Shown: piece by piece, positions 22,976-34,030 of the stretch | Layout: the number at the start of each line of letters is the position of its first letter | Position numbering within the stretch: the first letter of the stretch is position 1 | Source: Sphagnum compactum | Taxonomy: Eukaryota; Bryophyta; Sphagnopsida; Sphagnales | DNA: 64,000 nt | Reading direction: 5' to 3' | Assembly (NCBI GenBank): GCA_965153455.1 | Contig: OZ234498.1 | Span: 7,936,001 to 8,000,000, forward strand | The notes under the pieces: generated by a model | Told to the model about the DNA's origin: nothing | The model's input: only the letters and a program-made list of their open reading frames with translations | Database searches by the model: none | Position numbers and translations under genes: made by a program

Positions 22976-24440
22976 TAGGTCTAATTCATTATTATCAATG
23001 AATTCATTTAAAATTCAACAAAAAATCACTTAAACATACATACACACCTTTTGTTATACATACATACATACTCCCAAATGGTATTTGCAAAACTCTATAT
23101 CATCATCATAAGAGGGGCAGGGCTGGGAGTAGAGAAGTAGTATTACAACAACATAATGCTTCTATGCACCACCCTTCTTGAGGCCCACTACTATATCTGT
23201 TTAGGTGGACTCCAATTTTGGCAAAAATTTGTCCTCACCAAATATAAAAAGGAATTTATTTGTTTATTTATTTATTTATTTTATAAAGAAATTTTTATTT
23301 TATTTTATTTTTCCAAAAAAAAATTACTGTCACAAATCCCCTACTTTTTGGGGGGTAAAAAAAAAGGGTTGGGTACAATTTATTTTTTTCCACACACTTT
23401 TCAGTTTTGGTTTTCTGTCAGTTTCCCTACAGTTTGGAAAGCTTTTTTTTTTTTAATTTTTTAAAAACAAACTTTTGACAGTTGGTACTAAATATAAAGG
23501 GAATTAATTATATGAACTGTCACAAAAAAAACTCATAATTTATTTATTTATTTTTTTGGGAGCACAAAAAATTCAACCATACATGTGCATAATTTCAACA
23601 CACTTCTTACTAGTTGTACCTCAGGGGGGAATAAATAGTTTTTCACCAGTTTGACAGAAGATCAGCTTTCTACCCTAAATAAATAAATAAATAAATAAAT
23701 AAAAATTACTTTTCAGTAATTGATGCTAAAACTCTTGTTTGGGATGATGACTAACTATCTGATGTTACATCAGAATTTAACAGAAACCCAAAAAAAAGAA
23801 AGAAAGAAAAGAAAAAAAAAACAAAAAAAACTCTGTTCAAAATTTGTAGGAAATTTCATACCATTGAGCAGTAATAATAATAATTAAAAACTTGGGTTTT
23901 TTTTTAACAAATTTTTTTAAAAAAAAGAATTATAAAAAAAATGTCATGAATAATTTGTATTATTATTATTATTATTAACAATGATTTTAATGATTCTCCC
24001 TGCAGGCAGGCAGCTACTTCTTTTGATGAATCATAATTTTTAATTACACATATGGTAAAAGACTTAGTAGAGCAAGCTGGAGGGACACAAACATTCATGA
24101 GGCCTGGGAACAAGAAGAAAAAGAAGAAGAAGAAGAAGAAGAAGAAGAAGACTTGAACTAGGAATTGCACCTTAAATTGTCACTTCAAAGCTATGCACTT
24201 AAATTGTTTTTGTTTGGTTTTCTAGACATCAATGGGTGCCACCAGCAGCAGCAGCAGCAGCTCAGAGCTTCATGAAAAAGAAGAAGCTCTGGTTCTGCTC
24301 TTCTTCTTCTTCTTCTTCTTCTTTATGATGTGAACTGTGTTTTCTGTGTTTTCAGAGAACAAAAAAAGCTGAAAACACCAAATCATGAGCTGCTGGTTGG
24401 TTGGTGGTGGTGGCCATGAACTTTTACTCTAGAAGAACCA
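22976..24440. other. AT-rich, microsatellite-dense, no gene
   Basis: Contains TTTA runs (23250-23283 and 23536-23555), an AAAT run (about 23676-23703), A-rich tracts (23790-23830), TTA runs (23958-23977), an AAG run (about 24115-24150) and a CTT run (about 24301-24322). The open frames near 23156-23464 and 23904-24170 are built from these simple repeats and are not genes. Confidence 0.6.
24115..24185 (-). mobile_element. SINE-like tail next to AAG/CTT run
   Basis: On the minus strand TAGTTCAAGTC (24150-24160) resembles a Pol III B box and is followed directly by a CTT trinucleotide run. The flanking GCAATTCC and TTTAAGG words parallel those at 1887-1915, where a C run takes the place of the CTT run. 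This suggests the same tRNA-like 3' end with different simple-sequence tails. Evidence is short and tentative. Confidence 0.3.
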
Positions 24441-27260
24441 CACTGCAACATTAGTCATGCTAGACTTGTTGAGCTCCTGGATACCAGTCAGTCTGTTTCC
24501 ATAGATATGTGTGTGTATGTGTGTATGTGAGTGTGTGTGTGTTTGTGTTTTTCATCCAGACGGTAGTCTAAGTGGCGGCTTGAGCAGCAGAGGCTCTAGT
24601 AGTTGCAGCTCCTGCAACTAGCTACTAGACTCTTTGACAGCTCCTGCAACTAGCTACTAGACTCTTTGATTCAACAGTTTTTTGTGCAAGTCCTCAATTT
24701 TCTTCCAGCTGATAGATCTCGGGCTATAACTCTAGTAGTAGTAGTAGTAGTAGTAATAGTAGTAGTAGTTCTTCTATAGATTCTGCACTTGTTGTACATA
24801 ACTGCTGCTTTCCGTGGGGCTTTGACCAGCTCATGGGCTTTTAGCTGATCACGCGTGATGTGCAGACCTCTTCCTGAAGCTGGTCGGTAAATAAAATTTT
24901 TCAGCACATGATGATATTCATGTGTTCTCATGAGTTTCGCGGTGCAGCAGAAGCTGCACATGTGACAATATGGTCCAGTTTCTCTCTCCCTCTCTCTCTA
25001 CCTGCAGACGTCTTGAGTGCGGCCCGCGTCTGTCTGTGTGAAATCACTCTAGCTAGCTAGCTAGAGCCTGTAGCTTGTGTCCCATGATCAGTAGATCAGC
25101 TGTGTCTTACGGGCAGCTAGCAGCTCCTGATGGGCTCACTAGTGAACTCTTCTACAAGAACTCTCGAGTATGTTGCTGCAAGTGCACTCTTGTACAAGCG
25201 TGCTTGCACCATATAAACTTGACAGCAGCTTGATGAGTTCCTTCATGCATATGCCCGGGTCAAACTTCTTCTTGTGGTCGCCGTTAGCAGCTAGCTAGGT
25301 CGACTTGGCCTAATCTGCTGCTGGTTCGACATCATGATTGCCGTAGCCGGACTCTAGTTCTCTTTCGCGGCCTAATTTCTATCTCTTTGAATAACGTAGT
25401 TTTGAGTTCGCTTAAATATTTGTTCCCGAGATGAGTGGGTGGAGCGGGTGGAACAGGAATCATTTGAACAAAAAATCCAGAGCTGGTCCTTTGTCATGCA
25501 GCAGGATCTGCAGTATGGACGTTGTATTTGTTGGTGCTCGAGAATACTGTGATATAATCTGCTTTTGTGCAGCTAGCTATTTGCTGCTGGTGCACACAGA
25601 TGCTGCTGATCAGTGGGCAGCTGCCGCGGGCTGAGCTCCAGCAGCTTGAGTCATGATCTCGCTTTTGAGAACCAGCTGGTGCAGCAGCAGCCGAAATGAA
25701 TCGGAACCCATTTCCAGATGAATCTTATCAGGACAATAGTCACCTAGCTAGAGCGGTTGTTCCTGATGAATGATCAGCATCGATGTTTGTGCTCTCGAGA
25801 GAATGGTGTGATATGTGCTACAACATGCAGGTGATCATACTCAGTGGCCGCGCGAGGTTTCTTCGTCGTAGACGTTTCAGGCCACCTGCATCGATTGCAG
25901 CCCGGTGCCCGAGTATGCAGCAGTGTTACAAGGAATTCATACCCGTGTTTCACACCTTTGTCATAGGATTACACACACACACACACATACTCTGGCAGAT
26001 GCAGATCTCTGGGAAAAAACCAAGCTAGCTAGAAAGCTGCTGCTCATGCTGCTGTTCTGCTGATCCGCCGGGCATGAATTTCAGTGATCATCCTGCAAGA
26101 GTGTATTTCAGGTGTGTGTGTATTCCTAGGACAAAAGGCTTGAAATGAAAGGTACAATGAAATTAGTTTTATTTTCCCGTGGCCGCATCGAAGTCGAGTT
26201 GATTGACATCTCAGCCAGTGGAATGCGCGCCCGCCGGGTACGTCGTGCACACCGTCAGCTTAACTGCACAAATCTAATCGGTAAGTAGTCTCATGTTGAT
26301 TTATGTCCTCCTGCACATTGTTCAAACTCATGAATCTGCAGCTAGCTTGCTAGATCGAGCGCCGCCGCATGCAGCTAACCGAAAGCAGCTAGCTGCATGC
26401 GCGCAGCAGCAGGGCCTGTAGTGATTTTTTTGATGATGTTTGCAAATCTAGTACAAGCTCATGTACTCGCCGGGATGATGCTGATCATGATGATGATGAG
26501 TCCCAGCTGCTATAATTAGCTACTATCACCGGAAGCTGATGATCAGTGTAATCCAGTTGAATATCTCGACATGACCTTGTGTCGATCATGGAGCTGGAGA
26601 TCCAGACTACTACTGACAAACAACTCCTTTTTTTTTCTTGTTAACAACTTTGTGAAATCATCAAATAGCTGCACGACTCCTCGCAGTCAAGAGTGTTCGA
26701 CTTGTCACACCTAGCTGCAGCAGCGGATCAGTCGTGGTCTTCATGCGCGCGCGACAGCTATAACTAAAATTACTTAAGAATGGAGCGCAAAAAAATTCCA
26801 AACTGTTTCGCGATGGTCGATGATCCTGCAGCTGGTACCAAAACTCGATCGAGCTGCATCATCAATCCGACTACATGTTATATAGTCCAGCACGCATGTA
26901 TGTACGGAGCTGCACATGAGATCTCTGATCACGGAGTACCGAAGCTCAAGATCACGCAGGCGGCAGCAGAACCTTAACTAGGAGCTAGAGTCGGAGCTGA
27001 CTCCTCGCTAGCTAGCTGCATCCTGTCCAGTTGATCATGCAACAGATTGATTTGCAAAATTTATAGCACAGCTACTCAGACTCCAGATCTCATGCTGCAA
27101 CAGATCTTTGTAAATCCCAGAAACAATGAAGGAAACCAAACAGGTCTCGAGCGTGGAAATTTTTGTTCAAGATTGGAAAGTTTTGCAACCTGCCCAGAGC
27201 TTAATCAAGCTGGGCGTCAGACTAAGCAGGCCTCAAGATTCTCTGGAAGCCTCTAAGAGC
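24441..27260. other. Non-coding island rich in AGCT/CTAG/GATC/TGCA palindromes
   Basis: Composition shifts sharply: self-complementary tetramers AGCT, CTAG, GATC, TGCA and CATG recur many times per hundred bases (for example GCTAGCTAGCTAG near 25055 and 27008), and CpG appears more often than in the flanks. Several CTGCAGC, CAGCAGC and GATGATGATG tracts occur. A TAG trinucleotide run sits at about 24731-24772 and a CA run near 25970-25986. Six-frame reading gives only frames under 100 codons (24671-24961 minus, 25431-25634, 25783-26028 and 26780-26977 plus) without recognisable domains. It could be a long non-coding transcript, a regulatory region or an unfamiliar repeat; I cannot decide. It ends gradually near 27.3 kb. 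Confidence 0.55.
24606..24669 (+). repeat. Perfect 32-bp tandem duplication
   Basis: CAGCTCCTGCAACTAGC.. through ACTCTTTGA at 24606-24637 is repeated exactly at 24638-24669. It lies at the start of the palindrome-rich island and reads like a very recent duplication. Confidence 0.92.
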
Positions 27261-29636
27261 CTCCAGCTCCTGATCAGCTTCCTTGATGAATGAGGGGCTA
27301 GCTTGGGGAGGAGACATGAGAACATAGACCTGTTAATAAATCAATTGGGGACATGGGGTGAGGGATGATGAGAAAAGGCAGGAAGCTGCCTGGGGCCTCT
27401 TCTTACACATGATGTGTGAATCTAATAATGCTACAACTCTCTAAGCAGACTATACTTCTGTTTTTTTTCTATCTACTTTATTGCAGATCATGCCCATCTC
27501 TTTGTTGGATTTGTAAAGGGGAGGGCTCTGGTTGAAGCTCTCTTTTGTGGCTCCAGTTGACCAGTGCATTTGGGTTTTTTGGGTGTTGTCTCTTGGTAGT
27601 CTGATGTTGGTCAGGCTCTAGTGATTTGTTGTCATCTCCCTTAATTCCCCTTTCAGAAGCGTGTTTGTTCCTTAATTAAAAGTCAGACACGGTTTCATCA
27701 TGAATCATTTCTCATGCCTCCAAACACTACAATTTTTGTGTCTATTTTATCACACATGCTTTCACTCATCAAACTGCATCTGATTGTGGATTTGTGGTTA
27801 ACTGGGTTTTAAAGAATTGAACTTTGCTCAATTGTGTAAATCTTGAGGGCTTGGGGGCTGGGATGCTGGAGATGAGAAAGGATCCAAGGAAAGAGTGCAC
27901 TTGTGTGAATTTATTAGTGTAATTACCATTTAAGTGCACTACTAGTTTTTTATGTCTATTTTATCACACTTTCACCTATCAAGCTACACAATGTCATGAT
28001 ATATCTTGCATTGGTTCCAAATAGGTTTTTTCGATTTTTGGTGTACATGCTTTCTTTCTTATATATGTTCTGTTGTTGGGTGATGTAGTTTGAACAATAA
28101 TATGATTTTTGGTTGCATTTGTAAACTTGGCTGAAAGTCATGTATTCCTTGAGGTGAGCACTACTTGATATATGTTGAGGTGATCTTGGCGATTGTAGTT
28201 TTCCAAATCTTGTGGTAATTAATATGCAAAAAAGTAACACTAAAGTTTGAATTTTTTTTGGGTTAGTTTTTTTCTAGTAATTTGATTAGATCAGGGAATA
28301 TGTTTTTAAAAATGATAAGGATCTTAAGGCAAAGCTCCTGTCACCCAAGACTCAATAACCCTAAAACCCTTGCTACTACAAGTAGTCTGAAGAGAACATT
28401 TACTTATTTGGAGATCAGCAAAAAGTAACACTAATATAACCACCCAGTAACCTTGCCACAAAACTCATTTTTGAGACAATTCTCACTCATAAGGATTCTG
28501 GGGTGGATTTTTTTACCTAGCTGAACTGGAAACAACCACTGTAAGCCTAAAGATACCTGCATCCCTTTTCTTACAGACAACAAATGCAGGTTATATTTTC
28601 CTAGGCAAATTGCATACCCAAAACAATTATACTTGTCCACACCAATCAAAACCAAGCAGTTAACCACTAACTTACAAGTCTCATTTCTGATCCTTGGTAA
28701 TTCACCATGTCTGTAGCTGGACATCTCTTCATGGAATTCTATGCTTGTGATTCTCACTATTTGACTTGTACTTGATCATCTGACAAGGTTAATTTTCAAG
28801 CAGTTGAAAAATACCAACTCCTCATAAATAGGGCACAATCTAATGCAAATGAGTTCAAATTATGACATGTATGTCAGACCTTACCCCAACTCTATGTGAT
28901 ATATACAAGTTGTAAACATATAGTAGGATTTTTATAATTAATTATTAAACTATAATATTTCATTTTATTTAGTTTGTCATTCATGGATGAAGGATCCAAA
29001 CTGGCTATAATGAGGCAGCTGCCCTGAGGACTCAGTTTTTCAGTCCTTGGTAGAAAAATTTAAAATAGTAACGGGGGCCACATGGCAACCTTGTGAATCA
29101 CTAGGTCACATAATTCAATGTAATTTACCTCAAAAACTCAAAATCAGTCCAGAGTTTCTGTGCACACCAGGGTTAATTGAGCAGGGGATAAGTTTTGAGT
29201 TGCGTGTTTATGTGGTTGAAGTTTGGGTGTGCACTCTTGTAGGTGTTGTTCAAGTTTTTGTGTGCTCTTTTCGATTTCATCTAGTGGGGTCTTTTCCCTT
29301 GGGTGTTGTAAGTCTAATTGCTTGCATTGTAATGCAATCATGTGTGTTTTAGGTGAATGTAGTCAAAGAAAATGGTAAACGACCTATAGGTAGTGGGAGA
29401 AGTGCAATCATTGGAGAAAGTAGACAAAGGACTTCTTTGCGTTTGTTAGAGAGTTGAACAACAAGGGTTTGAGTCCAAAAACACAGATCACCTCTAGCCA
29501 CATGACCACAATGAACATCATTGAGATGGGAAAGGAAATTTTGTCAAAAGATGGGAGTTTCATGCGGAGCTCAGAGACTGAGGACCATGAAATGAATTGT
29601 ACCCATGCAGTCAGAAAGCAAGTGACAAAAAAAAAT
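27261..29636. other. Intergenic, 3' flank of the ammonium transporter gene
   Basis: No independent gene is recognised. The part nearest 29636 should contain the 3' UTR of the minus-strand transporter gene; a polyadenylation site could not be placed. Frames at 27956-28240 and 28431-28757 (minus) and 29047-29352 (plus) have no family resemblance. Confidence 0.5.
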
Positions 29637-32600
29637 TTATAGCTCTACAGTAAGTCTTCGAGCTCCAGTGCCACTGGCATTGCCTAGGCTTAGCCCATGC
29701 ATTGTATCATCAAGCTCAGATGTACCATGCTTAGTTATATCATACTTCTCTCCATCACCCCATAGAGCATATGCCTCCTCACCATGGACTGCATCATCCC
29801 CAATGAGCAAGTCTTCTTCAGACATTCGCAATGGCATGAAAATCCGAATTGCAACTAGAATGATGCTTGTGATTATTACATTCCAGCCCACAATAAAAAA
29901 AGCTCCTGCAATTTGCTTGCCAAATTGGGCTCCTCCCACTCCGCCATAGAAGGCACCTGGATAAGATTCCAGCCAAAAACCCCCCCTTTGAAAGTTGATA
30001 CTTGTATAGATAGATAGATCACAGATAATCTACAAGAGAAAATCAACAGCCACTAAGAAGAGGCTAAACACATTACCTTGTTCATTGGTGACTGATAGGA
30101 AGTAGTTGCAAAGGGTGGGTTCTGCAAAAAGACCCACAAGAGAACCTCCTAAGAACCCTGCCACAGCATGTGTGTGGAAGACACCTAGTGTGTCATCCAC
30201 ACTCTGTAGTAGCCACCAGCGCTTGTGCACCACCATCATTGTAAACCATGGAACACTCCCAGACAAAATCCCCAATATTATAGCTGCCCATCCCTGGACC
30301 ACACCTGTAAAATTAAAAAAAGTACACATTCATTACCAAATGTTTGGTTCTCAATTCCATGTTGTCTTCACTGATAAAGCACCAATAACCTGTCAAAAGT
30401 CACCCACAGCATTTGATGCAATAAAGCTACATAAACAAATGTTACAAGAATAGCATGTATCAATAACACCAATATACCACAGATCTTACATGGTACTTGT
30501 AACATTAAGATCTGGGGTGGCAGATTATGTCATTTTCTTCCACATTACATGACATAATCTTCCAGTGATGACCATACACTTGTAATAATGACCAAAATAT
30601 GTCTATTGAGCATGATTATTTAAATCATTGAATCTGCCACCCCAGACCTTATTAATGTCATGGAACGGTCTTACCCTTGCCCATTGTGTTTTGGGGTGCA
30701 TCGCCTAGCTCACCCTGACAGGTTCGCCTGGCGCCTTACCCAACAAAACATGCGCAGGGGCTTGACCATTCCATGTACAAAAACTGTTGTCAACATTCCA
30801 GAGTGTTATTGGTTCTAGAACACAAAGTCTTTTTTTTCAAACAAGAATGAAATTCTGCAGCAAAAGACCCTTTACCTGCTGCAGGTGTGATGACGACAAG
30901 ACCAGTGATCATTCCTTGGACTGCACCAATTACAGATGGCTTGCCAAACACCAGGACATCTAAGCTAGTCCACATCAGCAAACTCGTGGCTGCACAGATG
31001 TTGGTGTTGATGACTGCAATTGAAGAGTCGATGTTGGCAGAGTAGGGATCGCCTCCATTGAAGCCAGCCCAGCCCATCCAGAGAAGCCCTGCACCTGCCA
31101 ACATGAGCAGAACATTGTTGGGTGGAAATCGCTCCCGATCCTTAGTCAACCTTGGCCCTACCTGCAAAAATCTCTCCACCCAGCACATAGCCTTCAGCAT
31201 TGCACATATGGTCAACTAGATATTAACCAGATTACCCAACACCACTGGACCCATTCCCATCTGTGTATGCAGCTTGAACCAGTGCAAGCATCAGCTATCT
31301 CCAAGAACATGCCCCAATTGCACTATTATGCCAAAAATTGCAAATTCAAACCTGTTTGCAATCATATCCTGTAACACTGGACATGAGACAGTCCTGCAAA
31401 TTTTTTGGGAGTTCCTCATGTGGGCCTTTACAAATCCAAAGTTGTGGCAAGCCCAGCTTGTTGTTGACGACCAGAGATAATTTTCCCAGGATATATACTA
31501 CCATGCAAAATCCAGATTGTGCATACAACATTACCTTAGCAGACATTCAAGCATGACTACTGATCAAGACTGTCTCTTCATCATCAGCAATATTGTCCTA
31601 AGTTCTTGTCTCCTTTTCAGAGGTGGACATATAAATTTCACCATTGCTTGAGAAGTGAAAGCTCCTCAGCTGCAGGGCATGTGAATCACATGGCAACTAC
31701 TTGCGATATAGCTGCCATGTGAGAGCTTCTCATGTGAAACACAACAGCTCTGGATATGCAATTTCCAACACTTTGTAGATACCCTTGAAACTTTTCAATC
31801 AGATTAGAAACTGTCTTGCCACTCCTTCTTGGGATCAATGCAAGCATTGATTTCATTTGTTTCTAGAGCTTCAAAAATGCAAGTCCATGCGTTGCCGAGC
31901 CCTAAATATACTTCGCAAGGAGGAGGAATTTACCAAGCGCTGCAGCATACATGTTCATGACAAATGACAAAGACTTACCCAATAAGCAGCTACGAAGCCA
32001 GCGACCCCAGAGGAGAGGTGGATCACGTAGCCACCAGAGTAATCTATAACACCCCATTGGAACAAAAACCCGCCACCCCACAAACTGAAGGCGCCCACAG
32101 TATACGAGAAAGTGAGCCACAGCGGCACAAAAAGCATCCAGGCGCGGAAATTCATTCTACCCAACACGGAACCCGCCAGCAGCACCAGCGTGATGGCGGC
32201 GAAGACGAACTGAAAGTAAACCATAGTGGCCATGGGGTACAAAGGCATGATGGCGCTAGTCTCCACACTCCCATCATGGTGATGAACGACAGTGGAAGGC
32301 AAATCCGCCTGCGACAAGAGCGTCTTGTATGAGAGCACAGTACCAGCTTTCCCCCAAAAGGGCAACAACTTCTCCCCGAAAGACATCTTGTATGCCCATA
32401 CAACCCAACACAGCAAAACCGCCGCGAACGCGTAAAAGGCCATGAATGCAGAATTCACAGCCCATTTCTTCTTCACGATACTACCATAGAGAATCACGAG
32501 ACCCGGCACGCTCTGTAGACCTACAAGCGTGGCTGCTATCATCTGCCATGCATTGTCTCCCTTATTCAGCCAATCCGGAAGTGCACCTCCAGTGTTATTG

Positions 32601-32638
32601 TATGCGGATGGCACTTGTCCTCCCGGGGTTGCATCCAT
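29637..32638 (-). CDS. AMT2: AMT2-type ammonium transporter, four coding exons
   Basis: Integral membrane channel-like transporter that moves ammonium/ammonia, normally across the plasma membrane as a trimer. Coding exons on the minus strand: 32638-31979, 31161-30876, 30304-30077, 29956-29637; total 1494 bases, 497 residues plus TAA. All introns (817, 571 and 120 bp) are GT-AG and reading phase is kept (0, 1, 1). Visible residues align exactly in spacing with E. coli AmtB: F142 and F146 (AmtB F103/F107), W187 (W148), D199 (D160), pore H207 (H168), F254 (F215) and H361 in FHTHAVAG (H318). The family signature beginning DYSGG at 199 crosses the first splice junction. The short N-terminus has an N14-N15-T sequon and no obvious cleaved signal. 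The cytosolic tail retains [16 protein letters not shown]. Length fits plant AMT2 proteins, the clade nearer to bacterial and fungal MEP/Amt than to AMT1. The ATG at 32638 was chosen because the upstream codons are a pyrimidine tract and acceptor, not coding. The gene looks intact. Confidence 0.96.
30501..30655. mobile_element. MITE in transporter intron 2
   Basis: A perfect 16-base inverted repeat, TCTGGGGTGGCAGATT at 30511-30526 and its complement at 30631-30646, is extended outward by ACATTAA on both sides with a small indel. A second, nested hairpin, AGATTATGTCAT with ATGACATAATCT, occupies about 30522-30562. Size (about 150 bp) and structure fit a MITE. Superfamily is not assigned because no clean target-site duplication is visible. 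Confidence 0.7.
30659..30775. mobile_element. Second fold-back element in transporter intron 2
   Basis: CATGGAACGGTC at 30659-30670 pairs with GACCATTCCATG at 30764-30775, with one G-T-type mismatch. The interior is GC-richer than the intron around it and contains GGTGCATCGCCTAGC and GGTTCGCC, which loosely recall Pol III boxes. It begins four bases after the outer repeat of the preceding MITE, so the two elements are adjacent. It may be a MITE or a tRNA-related SINE. Confidence 0.5.
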
Positions 32639-33117
32639 CGCTGCAAAAAGAAGAAGAAAAAAAAACACCACCAGTCGCTACTGCAGTTCTCAACAGTAAT
32701 TCTTCCTCAAACCCCTAGTACCACCCAATACTAGACTCTCCCTAAACTTGCACCTTCCATACAGTCTATATCTTTACATGAATTGCTTCATTCTGTGCAC
32801 AATGGTTTTTTGTTTCATTCTTTCTTCAGCGAGCCCGCGAGCTCCACTGAGAAGGAGAAAACCCATCGTCATCCAAGCGCAATAACAACGACAAACCACT
32901 TCTGTGAAACCCAAGAGCAGAGAAGAGAAGAGAAGAGAAGAGAAGAGCAGAGCAGAGCACAAAGGCAGCAACTAACTGTAGGCTGCATTTTCAAACTGGA
33001 AGCTCATCAGACTCTCTCTTGTCAGAGCAGTTGGGGAAGTAGTTGGCTGATTTTCCAAATTAGATTTTGGCTATCTAAAGAGACCTTGAGACCTGCTTTC
33101 CTGGATTTGCATCCCCC

Positions 33118-33164
<47 letters not shown>

Positions 33165-33960
33165 CCCGGGATCCCCATTATTAAAGAAGTAACGTAGAGC
33201 TTCGAGGAGGACACAACTCTGCACAGATCTGTCCCCGAAATCTGACCTGTTGCTGAATCCTGATCTTTGACAACAACCCAATTTTAGGTAAGGAACTAGG
33301 AACTGCACATCAATCTGCAGATCGTAACGAATACCGACCTGTAAAAATTCCACAGTAGACTTGACTGATTTCAGAAAGCGTTTGGTACTAGTGAGAGAGA
33401 ACCCCCAGCGTTTCTTTAAGAAGTGATTCTGGAGGTTTCAGTCGCCGGGTGGGGGAGGGGGGAAGGGGAAGTGTAAAAATCGCCAGATTCATGTATTTTA
33501 ACCAAAAAAATAGAGAAGGATGATTCAACATTTGTACATTGTTTCTGATTTAAAGTCAGATTTTGATCATTCTTTTGAATGATTCTTCTTCAGAAGGATG
33601 AGTGATTGCCAGTTTCCTACTACCATCTTCCTATCGATGATCGCCAGTTCAGCGACTCATCACAAATATGACAAAAACAAACCCCTGGAGAGAATCTAGT
33701 TAGTTACTTAGCTGCTGCCAATTTCTTTTTTGTTTTTATGGCTATTCCGTGAGGGAGAAGAGAGAGAGAGAGAGAAAGGAATGGGGGGGGGGAGAGGACG
33801 CTCAAAAGTTTGATTTGAAGAGAGAGTGAGTGGGCGCGTGCGAGAAGCGACGAGAGGACGGCGCTCGCTCTCTGACTGACGGCACGACACCCACGGCTGC
33901 ACGTGTTAACATGCGCTGTGGATTTTGGCGGGACTTGTCGCCGATTGGCGCGAAATGGGC
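32639..33960 (-). promoter_or_regulatory. 5' leader of the ammonium transporter with probable 5'-UTR intron
   Basis: Immediately upstream of the ATG the sense strand reads a long pyrimidine tract ending CTTTTTGCAG, with the acceptor AG at 32642-32641, then two bases, then ATG. This is a strong 3' splice site and implies an intron in the 5' UTR. The donor could not be fixed; candidates include CAG|GTCGGT near 33340 and CAG|GTCAGA near 33245. The leader contains a GA run (sense strand, 33121-33160), CTTCT units (about 32920-32953), and a CT-rich block near 33755-33800 typical of plant leaders. Overlapping frames on the plus strand are shadows. Confidence 0.6.
33121..33160. repeat. CT/GA dinucleotide microsatellite in transporter leader
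   Basis: About twenty uninterrupted CT units on the plus strand (GA on the sense strand of the transporter gene). GA runs in plant leaders can bind BPC-type GAGA factors; that role here is inferred only from position. Confidence 0.9.
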
Positions 33961-34030
33961 TTTGTTTCCGGGGCTCTCTTGCACTTGGAACGGTCTGCGG
34001 GAAGAAATTGCCTATTTATGGCCGCTACAA
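33895..34030 (-). promoter_or_regulatory. Candidate core promoter of the ammonium transporter gene
   Basis: On the minus strand CATAAATAGG (about 34009-34018) resembles a TATA box and lies upstream of the CT-rich leader. A palindromic CACGTG G-box occurs at 33900-33905, near the expected start of transcription. The local sequence is GC-richer than its flanks. No transcription start can be proven from sequence. Confidence 0.35.

Noticed and set aside
23904-24170. 88-codon minus-strand frame with long Phe and Ile runs
   Set aside because: It is a translation of CTT, ATT and T-run simple repeats.
24671-24961. 96-codon minus-strand frame in the palindrome-rich island
   Set aside because: It includes a Thr run encoded by the TAG/CTA microsatellite and resembles no family known to me; kept only as part of the island description.
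24400-27300. Conserved plant microRNA precursor
   Set aside because: I looked by eye for mature sequences of common families such as miR156, miR160, miR166, miR171, miR319 and miR390 and saw none; a computed hairpin scan would be needed to exclude unknown ones.
31274-31556. Open frames within transporter intron 1
   Set aside because: They overlap a clearly spliced intron, lie mostly antisense to it and lack motifs.
32639-32671. Upstream extension of the transporter N-terminus from a GTG codon
   Set aside because: The extra residues come from a pyrimidine tract ending in a strong splice acceptor, and AMT2 proteins start near the ATG at 32638.
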